Source of the DNA: Sulfurivirga caldicuralii
Lineage (GTDB): Bacteria > Pseudomonadota > Gammaproteobacteria > Thiomicrospirales > Thiomicrospiraceae
DNA length: 64,000 nt
Reading direction: 5' to 3'
NCBI RefSeq assembly: GCF_900141795.1
Contig: NZ_FSRE01000001.1
Span: forward strand, 496,001 to 560,000
The translations under genes and the position numbers were made by a program. Position 1 is the stretch's first letter. Each line of letters opens with the position of its first letter. Positions 28,208 to 37,673 of the stretch are shown here, one piece after another. Under the pieces are notes generated by a model. The model saw only the letters and a list, made by a program, of their open reading frames with translations, was not told the DNA's origin and searched no databases.

Positions 28208-29479
28208 ATGTTTGAAAAGTCCATGACCATCGCCGGCTATGACGATCTGATCGCCGACGCCATTGAAAAGGAAGCGCGTCGTCAGGAAGAGCACGTTGAA
28301 CTGATTGCGTCGGAAAACTATACCAGCCCGCGGGTCATGGAAGCGCAGGGCTCCGTCTTTACCAACAAGTATGCCGAAGGCTACCCGGGCAAGCGCTACT
28401 ACGGCGGCTGTGAATACGCCGACATCGTCGAACAGGCGGCCATCGACCGTGCCAAGGAACTGTTCGGTGCCGACTTTGCCAATGTGCAGCCCCATTCCGG
28501 TTCCCAGGCCAATGCGGCGGTGTATCTGGCGCTGCTCAACCCGGGCGACACCATTCTGGGCATGAGTCTGGCCCACGGCGGCCACCTGACCCACGGTGCC
28601 AAGGTGAACTTCTCCGGACAAGTGTTCAATTCCGTACAGTATGGCATCGATACCGAAACCGGCCGCATCGATTACGACGAGGTGCGCCGCCTGGCGCTGG
28701 AGCACAAGCCCAAGCTGATCGTGGGCGGCTTCTCCGCCTATTCACAGGTGGTGGACTGGCAGGCCTTCCGCGACATCGCTGACGAAGTGGGCGCTTACCT
28801 GATGGTGGACATGGCGCACGTAGCCGGTCTGGTGGCGGCGGGTGAATATCCGTCACCGGTGCAGATCGCCGATGTCACCACGACTACCACGCACAAGACC
28901 CTGCGCGGCCCGCGCGGCGGACTGATCCTCGCCAAGGCCAATCCTGAAATCGAGAAGAAGATCAACTCCAAGGTGTTTCCGGGCACCCAGGGCGGGCCGC
29001 TGGTGCACGTGATTGCCGGCAAGGCGGTGGCGTTCAAGGAGGCGATGGAGCCCGAGTTCAAGGAATGGGCCAAGCAGGTGAAAGCCAACGCCAAGGCCAT
29101 GGCGAGCGTATTCGTGGAGCGTGGTTTTGATGTGGTTTCTGGTGGCACGGAAAACCACCTGTTTCTGGTCAGCTTCATCAATCAGGGTCTGACCGGCAAG
29201 CTGGTGGACGCGGCACTGGGCGCGGCCAATATCACCGTCAACAAGAATGCGGTGCCCAACGACCCCATGAGCCCATTTGTCACCAGTGGTATCCGTGTGG
29301 GCACGCCGGCCATCACCACCCGCGGTTTCAAGGAGGCCGAGTGTGCCGAGCTGGCCCACTGGATGTGCGACATCATCGACACCTGCGATCAGGAAGCGGA
29401 AACCTGGGATCACGCAGTGGAAGCAGATGTGAAGCAGAAGGTGCTCGACTTGTGCAGCCGCTTCCCCGTTTACAAGTAA
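28208..29479 (+). CDS. glyA: Serine hydroxymethyltransferase
   Basis: PLP enzyme that interconverts serine and glycine and loads tetrahydrofolate with one-carbon units. The 423-residue product has the PLP-lysine block [14 protein letters not shown] and the N-terminal [11 protein letters not shown]-like motif ([14 protein letters not shown]). The ATG at 28208, with GGAGAG 7 nt upstream, gives the family start; an earlier in-frame GTG would add eight residues. A strong terminator follows and nrdR begins 71 nt downstream. Confidence 0.97.
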   Translation: MFEKSMTIAGYDDLIADAIEKEARRQEEHVELIASENYTSPRVMEAQGSVFTNKYAEGYPGKRYYGGCEYADIVEQAAIDRAKELFGADFANVQPHSGSQANAAVYLALLNPGDTILGMSLAHGGHLTHGAKVNFSGQVFNSVQYGIDTETGRIDYDEVRRLALEHKPKLIVGGFSAYSQVVDWQAFRDIADEVGAYLMVDMAHVAGLVAAGEYPSPVQIADVTTTTTHKTLRGPRGGLILAKANPEIEKKINSKVFPGTQGGPLVHVIAGKAVAFKEAMEPEFKEWAKQVKANAKAMASVFVERGFDVVSGGTENHLFLVSFINQGLTGKLVDAALGAANITVNKNAVPNDPMSPFVTSGIRVGTPAITTRGFKEAECAELAHWMCDIIDTCDQEAETWDHAVEADVKQKVLDLCSRFPVYK

Positions 29480-29504
29480 GCGTTGCATAACCTGCTAAAA
29501 TGAA

Positions 29505-29531
29505 ACGCCCGCCGTTGTGCGGGCGTTTTTA
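29505..29531 (+). terminator. Intrinsic terminator after glyA
   Basis: ACGCCCGC, loop CGTTGT, GCGGGCGT followed by T5. Confidence 0.9.
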
Positions 29532-29550
29532 TTGAATACGGAACCGATTC

Positions 29551-30030
29551 ATGCGTTGCCCCTTTTGTCATACCGACGATACCAAAGTGATCGACTCCCG
29601 CCTGGCGCAGGAGGGCACTCAGGTGCGCCGCCGCCGCGTGTGTCAGGCATGCGGAGAGCGTTTCACCACTTACGAAGTGGCTGAGCTGTCGCTGCCGCGG
29701 GTGATCAAGCGCGATGGCAACCGCGAGCGCTTCGACCCGGACAAGATCCGCCGCGGTCTGATCAAGGCGCTGGAAAAGCGCCCGGTGGATTCCGAAGCCA
29801 TCGAGCGCATCGTGCACGACATCCAGCAAAAACTGATGAGCGAAGGCGCTCGCGAGGTGCCGGCCAGCCAGATCGGCGAGCTGGTCATGGATGCCTTGCG
29901 CGACCTGGACCAGGTGGCCTATGTGCGCTTTGCGTCCGTGTACCGCAGCTTTCAGGATGTGAACGCATTCCGGGAGGAGATTGAACGGTTGATGAAACTG
30001 ACCGCAGCGGAAGGAGAAAAGCGCGAATGA
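29551..30030 (+). CDS. nrdR: Transcriptional repressor NrdR
   Basis: Nucleotide-sensing repressor of ribonucleotide reductase operons. The 159-residue product has an N-terminal zinc ribbon ([13 protein letters not shown]...[12 protein letters not shown], Cys3, Cys6, Cys31, Cys34) and an ATP-cone domain (about 49-139, [17 protein letters not shown]). It overlaps ribD by 4 nt, heading the riboflavin operon, a conserved gammaproteobacterial arrangement. Confidence 0.97.
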   Translation: MRCPFCHTDDTKVIDSRLAQEGTQVRRRRVCQACGERFTTYEVAELSLPRVIKRDGNRERFDPDKIRRGLIKALEKRPVDSEAIERIVHDIQQKLMSEGAREVPASQIGELVMDALRDLDQVAYVRFASVYRSFQDVNAFREEIERLMKLTAAEGEKRE

Positions 30031-31178
30031 GCGGTTTTAGCGCAGACGATTATCGCTACATGGCGCGTGCCATGCGCCTGGCCGAACGCGGGCTATACAG
30101 CACGCGCCCCAACCCCGCCGTGGGTGCGGTGGTGGTCAAGGACGGCCAGATCGTGGGCGAGGGTTACCATGTACGCGCCGGCGAACCTCACGCCGAGCGC
30201 ATCGCTCTGCAGCAGGCAGGCGAGGCGGCGAAAGGCAGCACCGTCTATGTCACGCTGGAACCCTGCAGTCATCAGGGGCGCACACCGCCCTGTGCTCATG
30301 CGCTGATTCAGGCACAGGTGGCCCGCGTTGTGGTGGCCATGATCGACCCCAACCCCGAAGTCTCCGGTCAGGGCGTCATGCTGCTGCGCAGCTACGGTAT
30401 CGAGGTGGAAATCGGCCTGATGACCGAAGCGGCCATGGCGCTGAACCGCGGTTTCATCAAGGCCATGACCGAAGGGCTCCCTTGCGTGCGCCTGAAGACG
30501 GCCACCGGACTGGATGGGGCCACGGCCACGGCCGGCGGCGAAAGCCAGTGGATCACCGACGAGGCCGCCCGTCAGCGCGGCCACCTGCTGCGGGCCCGCC
30601 ACGGCGCCATCATGACCGGCATTGGTACGGTGCTTGCCGATGATCCCAGCCTGAACGTGCGTCTGCCCGAACACCTGCAGGAACGCTATCACCTGGACGA
30701 GGCGCTGTGTCATCCGATCCGGGTGGTGCTGGACAGCCAGCTGCGTTTTCCGCAGACGGCGAAGATGCTCAACCTGCCCGGCCAGACGCTGATCGCCACC
30801 ACCGATGCTGCGCGCGCGAAGGAAAAGATCAACGCTGCCGTGCTGCACGCCATGGGCGTTGAATTTATTCTGGTGGACGAGGTGTCGCCCGGGCGTCTGG
30901 ATCTACAGGCGATTCTGCGTCATCTGGCGCGGGAGTGGCAGGTGCGCGATCTGCTGGTGGAAGCCGGGCCGACGCTGTCGGGCGCCATGCTGGAAGAAGA
31001 TCGGGTGGATGAACTTCACTGGTTCCGCGCCGCCAAGCTGCTGGGCGGGGATGCCCGTCCGGCCTGCGCACTGCCGCCCATCGACGCCATCGAGAAGGTG
31101 CGCCGCTGGACGCCGGTGGACTGCCGTCAGGTAGGCTCTGACCTCTACGAAATCTATCGCCATCCGGAGGTGCGTTGA
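30027..31178 (+). CDS. ribD: Bifunctional riboflavin deaminase/reductase RibD
   Basis: Carries out deamination and then side-chain reduction of the pyrimidine intermediate in riboflavin synthesis. The 383-residue product has an N-terminal deaminase domain (HAE zinc motif in GEPHAERIA; second part [11 protein letters not shown]) and a C-terminal DHFR-like reductase (from about 150: [13 protein letters not shown]). The start overlaps the nrdR stop (ATGA). ribE begins 1 nt after its stop. Confidence 0.96.
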   Translation: MSGFSADDYRYMARAMRLAERGLYSTRPNPAVGAVVVKDGQIVGEGYHVRAGEPHAERIALQQAGEAAKGSTVYVTLEPCSHQGRTPPCAHALIQAQVARVVVAMIDPNPEVSGQGVMLLRSYGIEVEIGLMTEAAMALNRGFIKAMTEGLPCVRLKTATGLDGATATAGGESQWITDEAARQRGHLLRARHGAIMTGIGTVLADDPSLNVRLPEHLQERYHLDEALCHPIRVVLDSQLRFPQTAKMLNLPGQTLIATTDAARAKEKINAAVLHAMGVEFILVDEVSPGRLDLQAILRHLAREWQVRDLLVEAGPTLSGAMLEEDRVDELHWFRAAKLLGGDARPACALPPIDAIEKVRRWTPVDCRQVGSDLYEIYRHPEVR

Positions 31179-31179
31179 C

Positions 31180-31839
31180 ATGTTTACCGGTATCATCGAA
31201 GCCGTCGGGCGGATTGAGCGCATTGAACCGCGCAATGGCGACTGGCGCCTGACCGTCTCCACCGGCAAGCTGGACATGAGCGACGTGGCTATCGGCGACA
31301 GCATCGCCACCTCCGGTGTCTGCCTTACGGCTATTGAACTGGGCAGCGATCACTATGTGGCGGACGTCTCTGCAGAAACCCTGGCGGTGACGACCTTCAG
31401 GGACAAGACAGTGGGCACGCCGGTCAATCTGGAAAAGGCACTGCGCTTGCAGGACCGCCTCGGCGGTCATCTGGTCAGTGGTCATGTGGACGGCATCGGT
31501 GTGGTGAAGGCGATTACGCCGGAAGCACGCTCATGGCGTTATCAGATCGAGGCGCCGGTGGCGCTGGCGCGCTACATTGCAGCCAAGGGATCGATCACGC
31601 TGGATGGCATCAGCCTCACCGTGAATCACGTGGACGGTACCCTGTTTGACGTGAATATCGTGCCGCATACGCGACAGGAGACCACCATGCAGTTTCTGCA
31701 GGTGGGCGATCGCGTGAACCTGGAGGTGGATCTGATCGCCCGCTATCTTGAACGGCTGCTCACCGGCCCCATGGAAGATGAACAGGGCGGCAGCGATGAC
31801 CGCTTGAAAATTCTGCTGGCAGAACGAGGCTTTGTATGA
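31180..31839 (+). CDS. ribE: Riboflavin synthase alpha subunit
   Basis: Dismutates two 6,7-dimethyl-8-ribityllumazine molecules to riboflavin. The 219-residue protein shows the duplicated lumazine-binding fold: MFTGIIEAVGRI with GVCLTA in the first half, and HLVSGHVDGIGVV with DGISLTVN in the second. It overlaps the following rib gene (ATGA). It is also called ribC in some genomes. Confidence 0.96.
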   Translation: MFTGIIEAVGRIERIEPRNGDWRLTVSTGKLDMSDVAIGDSIATSGVCLTAIELGSDHYVADVSAETLAVTTFRDKTVGTPVNLEKALRLQDRLGGHLVSGHVDGIGVVKAITPEARSWRYQIEAPVALARYIAAKGSITLDGISLTVNHVDGTLFDVNIVPHTRQETTMQFLQVGDRVNLEVDLIARYLERLLTGPMEDEQGGSDDRLKILLAERGFV

Positions 31840-32963
31840 TCAGCCCTATTGAAGAGATTATCGAGGATTACCGTCAGGGCAAGATGGTGATCCTCATGGA
31901 TGACGAGGACCGCGAAAACGAAGGCGACCTGATGGTGCCGGCGGATACGGTCACGCCGGAAGACATCAATTTCATGGCCAAGTATGGCCGTGGCCTGATC
32001 TGCCTGACGCTGACAGAAGAAAAGTGTCGCCAGCTGCATCTGCCGCTGATGGTACGCGACAATCGCGACCCCCACGGCACCAATTTCACCGTTTCCATCG
32101 AGGCGGCCAGGGGCGTGACCACCGGCATTTCCGCCCACGACCGTGCCGTGACCATCCGCACCGCCGTCAAGCCGGACGCCAAGCCGGATGATATCGTCAC
32201 CCCCGGGCATGTGTTTCCGCTGATGGCACGGGCGGGGGGTGTGCTCACCCGCGCCGGGCATACCGAGGCGGGCTGCGATCTGGCGCGGCTGGCCGGACAT
32301 CAGCCGGCGTCGGTGATCGTGGAGATCATGAACGAGGACGGCACCATGGCGCGGCGCGATGACCTGGAGCGCTTCGCCAAGGAACACGGCCTGAAGATGG
32401 GCACCATCGCCGACCTGATTCACTACCGTCTCAAGCATGAGAAGACCATTGAGCGGGTGGCCGAGTGCAACCTGCCCACCGAATATGGCGACTTCCGCCT
32501 GGTGGGCTACGAGGATATTGTGGAGCACAAGGCCCATTTTGCCCTGGTGAAGGGGCCGATCGATCCCGAAACACCAACGCTGGTGCGCGTACACATGCAG
32601 GATACGTTGTGCGACCTGTTTCACGCCACCCGTGAAGAGTGTGGCTGGCCGCTGCGCGAAGCCATGCGTCAGATCAGCGAGGCGGGCAGTGGCGTGATCG
32701 TGGTGCTGCGCAAAAAGGAATCGGATACCGCGCTGTTGGATAAAATTCAGCATTATGCGCTCAAGGATCGCGGCATTGAGCCGCCCGAAGCCGAGCCCAA
32801 CGACGATCAGAAAACCTTTGGGCTGGGGGCGCAGATTCTCGCCGATCTGGGCCTGAAAAAACTGCGCATTATTGGCAGCTATACGCGCCTGAACGCCCTG
32901 AGCGGCTTCGGTCTGGAAATTGTGGACAACGTAGAAAAGGAACACGCCAATGAAAACCATTGA
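31836..32963 (+). CDS. ribB: 3,4-dihydroxy-2-butanone-4-phosphate synthase with degenerate GTP cyclohydrolase II-like domain (RibBX type)
   Basis: The N-terminal domain (about 1-200) is a complete RibB: acidic loop [10 protein letters not shown], then the [13 protein letters not shown] block. It makes the four-carbon unit for lumazine. The C-terminal domain (about 205-370) resembles GTP cyclohydrolase II in layout, but its zinc motif is gone. Where RibA has SECLTGD...GSLRCDCG, this protein reads [17 protein letters not shown], with only scattered Cys. It should therefore lack cyclohydrolase activity, and a separate ribA is expected elsewhere. It overlaps ribE by 4 nt and ribH by 14 nt. Confidence 0.93.
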   Translation: MISPIEEIIEDYRQGKMVILMDDEDRENEGDLMVPADTVTPEDINFMAKYGRGLICLTLTEEKCRQLHLPLMVRDNRDPHGTNFTVSIEAARGVTTGISAHDRAVTIRTAVKPDAKPDDIVTPGHVFPLMARAGGVLTRAGHTEAGCDLARLAGHQPASVIVEIMNEDGTMARRDDLERFAKEHGLKMGTIADLIHYRLKHEKTIERVAECNLPTEYGDFRLVGYEDIVEHKAHFALVKGPIDPETPTLVRVHMQDTLCDLFHATREECGWPLREAMRQISEAGSGVIVVLRKKESDTALLDKIQHYALKDRGIEPPEAEPNDDQKTFGLGAQILADLGLKKLRIIGSYTRLNALSGFGLEIVDNVEKEHANENH

Positions 32964-33411
32964 AGGCAACCTGCTCGCCAGTGGCCTCAAGTTCGGTCTG
33001 GTGGCCGGCCGCTTTAACCACTTTGTGGTGGATACGCTGGTGGAGGGGGCCATTGATACCATCGTGCGCCACGGCGGCGATGAAAACGCCATTGATCTGG
33101 TCAAGGTGCCTGGTGCATTCGAGATTCCACTGGTAGCGGAAAAGATGGCGGCTTCCGGCAAGTACGACGCCGTGATCGCGCTGGGTGCAGTCATCCGCGG
33201 CGGCACGCCCCACTTCGATTACGTGGCCGGCGAGTGTGCCAAGGGGCTGGGGCAGGTGATGCTCAAGCATGGTATCCCGGTGGCATTTGGCGTGCTCACG
33301 GTGGACTCCATCGAGCAGGCCATCGAGCGTTCTGGCACCAAGGCGGGCAACAAGGGTGAAGAGGCCGCGCTGTCTGCCATCGAAACCGTTAACGTGCTTA
33401 AGCAGTTATGA
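32950..33411 (+). CDS. ribH: 6,7-dimethyl-8-ribityllumazine synthase
   Basis: Condenses the RibB product with the ribitylamino-pyrimidine to lumazine. The 153-residue protein has the family motifs [18 protein letters not shown] and [12 protein letters not shown] with the catalytic His. The start lies inside the 3' end of ribB and the stop overlaps nusB (ATGA). Confidence 0.97.
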   Translation: MKTIEGNLLASGLKFGLVAGRFNHFVVDTLVEGAIDTIVRHGGDENAIDLVKVPGAFEIPLVAEKMAASGKYDAVIALGAVIRGGTPHFDYVAGECAKGLGQVMLKHGIPVAFGVLTVDSIEQAIERSGTKAGNKGEEAALSAIETVNVLKQL

Positions 33412-33854
33412 AGGTCAATCCCAATCTGTCCCACCGCACGCTGGCGCGCCAGCTGGCGATCCAGTCGCTCTATCAGCACGAGATCGCTGGCACGCCGTGG
33501 ATCGAGCTGGAGCGCCAGGCCATGGAGCGGCCCGAGTTCGACAAGATCGACCAGAACCTCTATCGCAACGCGGTGCGCTATATTACCGCGCATCGTGATG
33601 AGCTGGATGCGTTCTACAAGCCGTATCTGGACCGGGCCTTTTCCCTCATCGATCCCATTGAGCGCAGCATTCTGCGCCTTGGCACCTGGGAGCTGACCCA
33701 GACGCCGGAAGTGCCGTATCGCACCGTTATCGACGAGGCGGTGGAGCTGGCCAAGGACTTCGGTGCCGAGGAAAGCTACAAGTACATTAACGCTGTGCTG
33801 GATAAAGTGGCCGAACAGGTGCGCCAGGCGGAAAAAGCGGCTTCCAATCACTGA
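33408..33854 (+). CDS. nusB: Transcription antitermination factor NusB
   Basis: All-helical protein that binds boxA RNA with NusE (S10) in rRNA antitermination. The 148-residue product starts with the typical Arg-rich helix ([19 protein letters not shown]) and contains [11 protein letters not shown]...[17 protein letters not shown]. It overlaps ribH by 4 nt. A repeat insertion separates it from thiL. Confidence 0.96.
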   Translation: MKVNPNLSHRTLARQLAIQSLYQHEIAGTPWIELERQAMERPEFDKIDQNLYRNAVRYITAHRDELDAFYKPYLDRAFSLIDPIERSILRLGTWELTQTPEVPYRTVIDEAVELAKDFGAEESYKYINAVLDKVAEQVRQAEKAASNH

Positions 33855-33900
33855 AACCACTGCTTTTCGCCGCGCCGCACGGCTGCTGAAAAAATGGCTT

Positions 33901-33922
33901 TTCAAAAAGTCGGGGACCCCCC
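33901..33922 (+). repeat. Dispersed 20-bp repeat, copy 4 (at thiL start)
   Basis: AAAAAGTCGGGGACCCCCC preceded by TTC; it ends 3 nt before the TTG proposed as thiL start. Confidence 0.82.
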
Positions 33923-33925
33923 TCC

Positions 33926-34846
33926 TTGCATGAATTTGAGCTGATCGAGCGCTTTTTTGCGCCACTGGCTTGCCGCAATGTGTCGGTGCCGCTTGGTGAT
34001 GATGCCGCGGTGATTGAATGCAGCGGCTCGATGGCGGTGTGCACCGATACCCTCGTGGCCGGGCGCCATTTTCTGCCCGATGCGCCGGCGGAGGCGGTGG
34101 CGTGGAAGGCGCTGGCGGTCAATGTGAGCGATCTGCTCGCCATGAACGCCACGCCGCGGCATTACACCCTTGCGTTGACCTTGCCCCAGGCTGATGACGC
34201 CTGGCTGGCAGGTTTTGTCCGTGGACTGGATGAGGCGCAGCACGCATTCGGCTGTTGCCTGCTGGGAGGGGATACCACGGGTGGACAGACCCTCACGGTC
34301 ACCATTACTGCCTTGGGTGAATTGCGCGGTGTGCCTTGGCGGCGCGCAGGCGCTCAGCCGAGGGATGCGCTGATGCTCACGGGGCCGGTGGGGGCTGCTG
34401 CGCTGGGGTTGAAGCAGCTTCTGGGCGAGGTTTGCCTGAATGAAGAAATGGTGGCTGCGCAGCTCAAGCCCCGGTTGCCGCTGGATGCGTGGCAGGCACT
34501 GGCCGATTATCCGGTGCACGCCGCCATTGATATTTCCGATGGCCTGGTACAGGATGCCGGTCATATGGCTGCCGCATCAGGCGTAGGGTTGCGTCTCTAC
34601 GTGGAAAAAATCCCCATGCAGAAGGGCGTGGCGGATTGGTGTGCCCGTCAGCATGACTGGTCGCTGCCGCTGGCTGGGGGTGAGGATTATCAGCTGCTGT
34701 TGAGTGTTGCAGCGCAGACAGCGGCTCGCATTGAGGCAGCTGGGCTGGCTGTGCCGATTGGTGAGGTTATTGAGGGCGAGGGCGTGAGCGTATTGCACCA
34801 CGGGCAACCTGTTTCACTCGCCAATGGGGGCTTTCAGCACTTTTAA
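33926..34846 (+). CDS. thiL: Thiamine-monophosphate kinase
   Basis: Phosphorylates thiamine monophosphate to the active diphosphate. The 306-residue PurM-like protein has EFELIERFF at the start, the Mg/ATP motif GDDAAVIE, and later LLGGDTTGG and AIDISDGLVQD. The frame has no ATG near its start. The first usable codon is TTG at 33926, 3 nt after a dispersed repeat, and there is no recognisable ribosome binding site because the repeat supplies CCCCCCTCC. The frame is open back to 33890 without another better start. The N terminus is close to the family's usual one. Translation is presumably weak or coupled to nusB 70 nt upstream. Confidence 0.93.
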   Translation: MHEFELIERFFAPLACRNVSVPLGDDAAVIECSGSMAVCTDTLVAGRHFLPDAPAEAVAWKALAVNVSDLLAMNATPRHYTLALTLPQADDAWLAGFVRGLDEAQHAFGCCLLGGDTTGGQTLTVTITALGELRGVPWRRAGAQPRDALMLTGPVGAAALGLKQLLGEVCLNEEMVAAQLKPRLPLDAWQALADYPVHAAIDISDGLVQDAGHMAAASGVGLRLYVEKIPMQKGVADWCARQHDWSLPLAGGEDYQLLLSVAAQTAARIEAAGLAVPIGEVIEGEGVSVLHHGQPVSLANGGFQHF

Positions 34847-35021
34847 TTAGAGGTACAGGACGAGGGAAAGCCGAGCGGTTGGGAAAGTGGCTCGCTTGAG
34901 CGGATCAACCTCTTATGCGGCCTTCAAGCCATGGGAACAGCGGCGCTCACCCTTCTCTTCCTGGGCGGAGGTGGGTCATGAGGTAAAAACGGGTTTCAGG
35001 AAATTGACGAGCTGATTGAGC
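34847..35021. other. Intergenic gap between converging thiL and DAHP synthase
   Basis: 175 bp without a credible reading frame, tRNA or clear terminator. pgpA, which often follows thiL, is absent. Confidence 0.6.
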
Positions 35022-36095
35022 TCAGGCGCCGCGGGCCCGGCGTGCGCGCACGCCTTCTGCCAGGGTTTCCAGTACGGTTTCGCTGTCGTCCCAGCCAATG
35101 CAGGCGTCGGTAATGCTGACACCGTATTCCAGCGGCTGTCCGGGTACCACATCCTGGCGGCCCGCTTTCAGATTGCTTTCCACCATGGCGCCCATGATAT
35201 AGGGGGCGCTTTCGCCTTCCTTCAACTGTCGCGCGATGTCTTCCGCGACCACCAGCTGGCGTTCGTGCTGCTTGCTGCTGTTGGCGTGCGAGCAGTCGAT
35301 CATAAGCTTGTCCTGCACGTTTGCAGCCTGCAGCTGGCGCACCGCTTCCATGACGTGTGCTTCATCGTAGTTGGGGCCGGAAGCGCCGCCGCGCAAAATG
35401 ACATGGCAGTCTTCGTTGCCGGTGGTAGAGAAGATGGCTGAACGACCGTCCTTGGTGAGCGACAGGAAGATGTGCGGGCGCATGGCGGCGCGAATGGCAT
35501 CCACCGCGATCTTGACGCTGCCGTCGGTGCCGTTCTTGAAGCCGACGGGACAGGAGAGGCCGGAGGCCAGCTCGCGATGACCCTGACTTTCGGTGGTGCG
35601 CGCACCGATGGCGCCCCAGCTGACCAGGTCGGCAATGTACTGTGGGGAAATCAGGTCGAGGAATTCGGTGGCGGCCGGCACGCCCAGCTTGTTGACATCC
35701 AGCAGCAGTTCGCGAGCCAGCCCCAGCCCCTTGTTGATCTTGAAGCTTTCGTCCAGGTCCGGGTCGTTGATCAGCCCCTTCCAGCCGACGGTGGTGCGTG
35801 GCTTTTCAAAATAGACGCGCATGACGATCAGCAGATCGTCCTTGAAGCGTTCGATCTGCTTTTTCAGTCGCTGTGCGTAGTCGCGAGCCGCATCCGGGTC
35901 GTGAATGGAGCAGGGTCCGATCACGACTAGCAGGCGGTCGTCTGCACCGAAAAGGATATTGTGAATCTGCTGGCGGGTTTCATAGACCGTGCGGGCCGCG
36001 GTTTCGTCCAGCGGAAAGCGCTCGTGCAGCGTTTTCGGTGGCACAACTTCGGTAATTTCTCGGATACGCAGATCGTCAGTGCGGTATTGCGTCAT
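35022..36095 (-). CDS. aroG: 3-deoxy-7-phosphoheptulonate synthase (DAHP synthase, class I)
   Basis: First enzyme of the shikimate pathway: condenses PEP and erythrose-4-phosphate. The 357-residue product shows the AroFGH-type motifs: VIGPCSIHDPDAA (metal Cys), MRVYFEKPRTTVGWKG, GARTTESQGHRELASG, and the metal ligands in MIDCSHANSSK. The start was set at the Met of MTQYRTDDLRI (36095); an upstream ATG adds 13 unlikely residues. Which amino acid feeds back cannot be told from sequence alone, so the symbol aroG is tentative. Confidence 0.93.
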   Translation of the reverse strand: MTQYRTDDLRIREITEVVPPKTLHERFPLDETAARTVYETRQQIHNILFGADDRLLVVIGPCSIHDPDAARDYAQRLKKQIERFKDDLLIVMRVYFEKPRTTVGWKGLINDPDLDESFKINKGLGLARELLLDVNKLGVPAATEFLDLISPQYIADLVSWGAIGARTTESQGHRELASGLSCPVGFKNGTDGSVKIAVDAIRAAMRPHIFLSLTKDGRSAIFSTTGNEDCHVILRGGASGPNYDEAHVMEAVRQLQAANVQDKLMIDCSHANSSKQHERQLVVAEDIARQLKEGESAPYIMGAMVESNLKAGRQDVVPGQPLEYGVSITDACIGWDDSETVLETLAEGVRARRARGA

Positions 36096-36238
36096 GGTTG
36101 CAGCAGATCCTCGATTCAGAAGGGTGAAAAACAAAGGCAGTATTATGCCATTTTTTGTCGGGTTCTGCTGTGGTCGCAGGGCTCGGGGCTGTGCTAAAAT
36201 TCCGCTGTTTACCGTTATTTCAGAGAGGGTTTCTCGTC

Positions 36239-36529
36239 GTGCACTGCAAATACATCATCGAGGGCTATACCGAGGACGGCAGAAAGTTTCGTCCCAGCGA
36301 CTGGATCGACCGCATTGCATCGATGATGGCCACGTACGAGCACCGCCGCCTGGTTTATTCCGATCTGCTGCACCCCGAGTTGTATGACGGTCAAAAGTGT
36401 CTGATTATTGACGACCGCCTCAAGGACGAGAATCCCGGCATGTACGACTACGTGATGAACTTCGTCAAGAGCAACAAGCTGCGCATGAGTCACGTGTGCG
36501 ACATTGATCAGGACAAGCTGGGCAAGTAG
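36239..36529 (+). CDS. DUF3579 family protein
   Basis: A 96-residue cytosolic protein of the DUF3579 family, recognised by YIIEGYTEDGRKFRPSDWIDRIASMM and KCLIIDDRLKDENPGMYDYVM. Function is not known. The start is GTG at 36239 with GAGAGGG 9 nt upstream; the open frame extends further 5' but that part is not family-like. It is transcribed away from the DAHP synthase gene and ends at a strong terminator. Confidence 0.85.
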   Translation: MHCKYIIEGYTEDGRKFRPSDWIDRIASMMATYEHRRLVYSDLLHPELYDGQKCLIIDDRLKDENPGMYDYVMNFVKSNKLRMSHVCDIDQDKLGK

Positions 36530-36558
36530 GTCGGCAGACTATCGTGCACCTGGAAAGC

Positions 36559-36586
36559 AAAACGCCCCGCCACTGCGGGGCGTTTT
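36559..36586. terminator. Bidirectional intrinsic terminator
   Basis: AAAACGCCCCGC, loop CACT, GCGGGGCGTTTT: a perfect 12-nt inverted repeat between two converging genes. Confidence 0.92.
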
Positions 36587-36604
36587 GGTATGCAGACCCG
36601 GTTT

Positions 36605-36928
36605 TCAGCTGGCCGGTGTGGGCAGTAGGCCTTCCTGTGGCACGCGCGGGGCATCCGGGTAAGGCGAGGGCTCGATAATATGGCTGTTCCACAGTGAGCC
36701 GAACACAAGCCCCAGCAGCATCGCCATGGCAAAGGTCCACAGCCAGCGCTTGCGCATTGTCTTTTCTTCTTCGGTGGCCTGTTCCGGGTCAAAGTCCTTG
36801 AAAAAGAGGATCAGGAAGCCGGTCAGGCCAAAAATGAATTCCAGATTGGCCAGGATGGGCAGCTGCAGGATGGCGGCAGCCAACCCCCAGACGAGCACAA
36901 TGGCAGCGGTAATGAGCAGTTTATGCAT
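36605..36928 (-). CDS. Unknown small membrane protein
   Basis: A 107-residue protein with three predicted membrane segments (about residues 3-22, 26-42 and 66-82), a charged loop FKDFDPEQATEEEKTMRKRW between the second and third, and a Pro-rich C-terminal tail. No family is recognised. The Met at 36928 is preceded by an AGGA-type binding site. The frame is open 246 nt further upstream only because it runs through the MITE-like element, so those residues are not part of the gene. Confidence 0.75.
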   Translation of the reverse strand: MHKLLITAAIVLVWGLAAAILQLPILANLEFIFGLTGFLILFFKDFDPEQATEEEKTMRKRWLWTFAMAMLLGLVFGSLWNSHIIEPSPYPDAPRVPQEGLLPTPAS

Positions 36929-36961
36929 GGGTTTCCTACCTGTCGAAAAGTGGGCTACAGT

Positions 36962-37218
36962 GGCACCTTCGCAAAGCCTCTGAACGGACGCGACAGGGAC
37001 CATTGGTCCATGCGGCCCAGTATGACCGTTGTATCTTCCCTGACTACAGTATGCGTCTGGACCCCTGTTACCCTGTCCCTTCGGGTTGTGACGCAATGAT
37101 GGCATCTTCTTCGTTGAACGCCTTGCCTTTGGCCCCACCAAAGCCTGTGGCGTTCGCCTTGAATCTGTCATCATTGCGCCGGCAACGCGAACGCATTCAG
37201 AGGTTTTGCGAAGGTGTC
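36962..37218 (-). mobile_element. MITE-like element, copy C (inverted)
   Basis: A 257-bp copy of the 24109 element in the opposite orientation, filling the 323-bp space between two divergent genes. Ends are GGCACCTTCGCAAAGCCTCT (left) and, inverted, GACACCTTCGCAAAACCTCT (right). The internal CCCTGTCCCTTCGGGTTG matches the reverse complement of copy A. The following gene starts 34 nt beyond it, so the element may carry or displace promoter signals. Confidence 0.75.
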
Positions 37219-37251
37219 TATTTTAATGTACACACGACAGGAGCGCAGAGG

Positions 37252-37563
37252 ATGTACAAGATTGCCTTTTTTGTCCCGGTAGGACATGAGGAAACGGTCA
37301 AGGAAGCGATGTTTGCAGCCGGTGCAGGGCGTATTGGTGACTATGATCGCTGCAGCTGGCAGGTGCTGGGCGTTGGCCAGTTTCGCCCGCTTGAAGGCGC
37401 CAGCCCCTTTATCGGCTCTGCAAATACGCTGGAACGGGTGGCCGAATATCGTGTGGAGATGGTCTGCGAGGCAGGCGTAATCGAGGCGGTGGTCGCAGCG
37501 ATGAAAGCTGCGCATCCCTACGAAACGCCGGCTTACGAGGTCTATCGACTGGCGGATTTTTGA
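37252..37563 (+). CDS. YqfO/NIF3-like domain protein
   Basis: A 103-residue stand-alone version of the CutA/PII-like domain inserted in NIF3 proteins, seen in KIAFFVPVGHEETVKEAMFAAG and AHPYETPAYEVYRL. It is probably a small oligomeric, possibly metal-binding protein, and the biological role is unknown. The ATG at 37252 has AGGAG 8 nt upstream. The frame is open upstream only through the MITE-like element. Confidence 0.85.
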   Translation: MYKIAFFVPVGHEETVKEAMFAAGAGRIGDYDRCSWQVLGVGQFRPLEGASPFIGSANTLERVAEYRVEMVCEAGVIEAVVAAMKAAHPYETPAYEVYRLADF

Positions 37564-37638
37564 GGCGGACAGTTGTCTGGATTTATAAGCTGTTGTTTTT
37601 TAAGCTGGAAAAAAGTTCAAAAAAAGTTCACACATGGG

Positions 37639-37667
37639 TTGATATCAAGGTTTCATTATATTATTAT
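37639..37667 (+). promoter_or_regulatory. Sigma70 promoter of an orphan small transcript
   Basis: TTGATA (37639-37644) and TATTAT (37662-37667) spaced by exactly 17 bp in an AT-rich stretch. No coding sequence follows on this strand; a terminator lies about 100 bp downstream. Confidence 0.6.
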
Positions 37668-37673
37668 TCAATC

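Noticed and set aside
29480-29550. FMN riboswitch before the nrdR-rib genes
   Set aside because: The 71-nt gap is mostly the glyA terminator and is too short for the RFN element.
34847-35021. Possible RNA gene after thiL
   Set aside because: Some short inverted repeats are present, but there is no promoter or terminator signature.
36929-37174. Possible N-terminal extension of the small membrane gene
   Set aside because: The extension translates the MITE-like element and lacks conserved features; a better start with a binding site lies at 36928.
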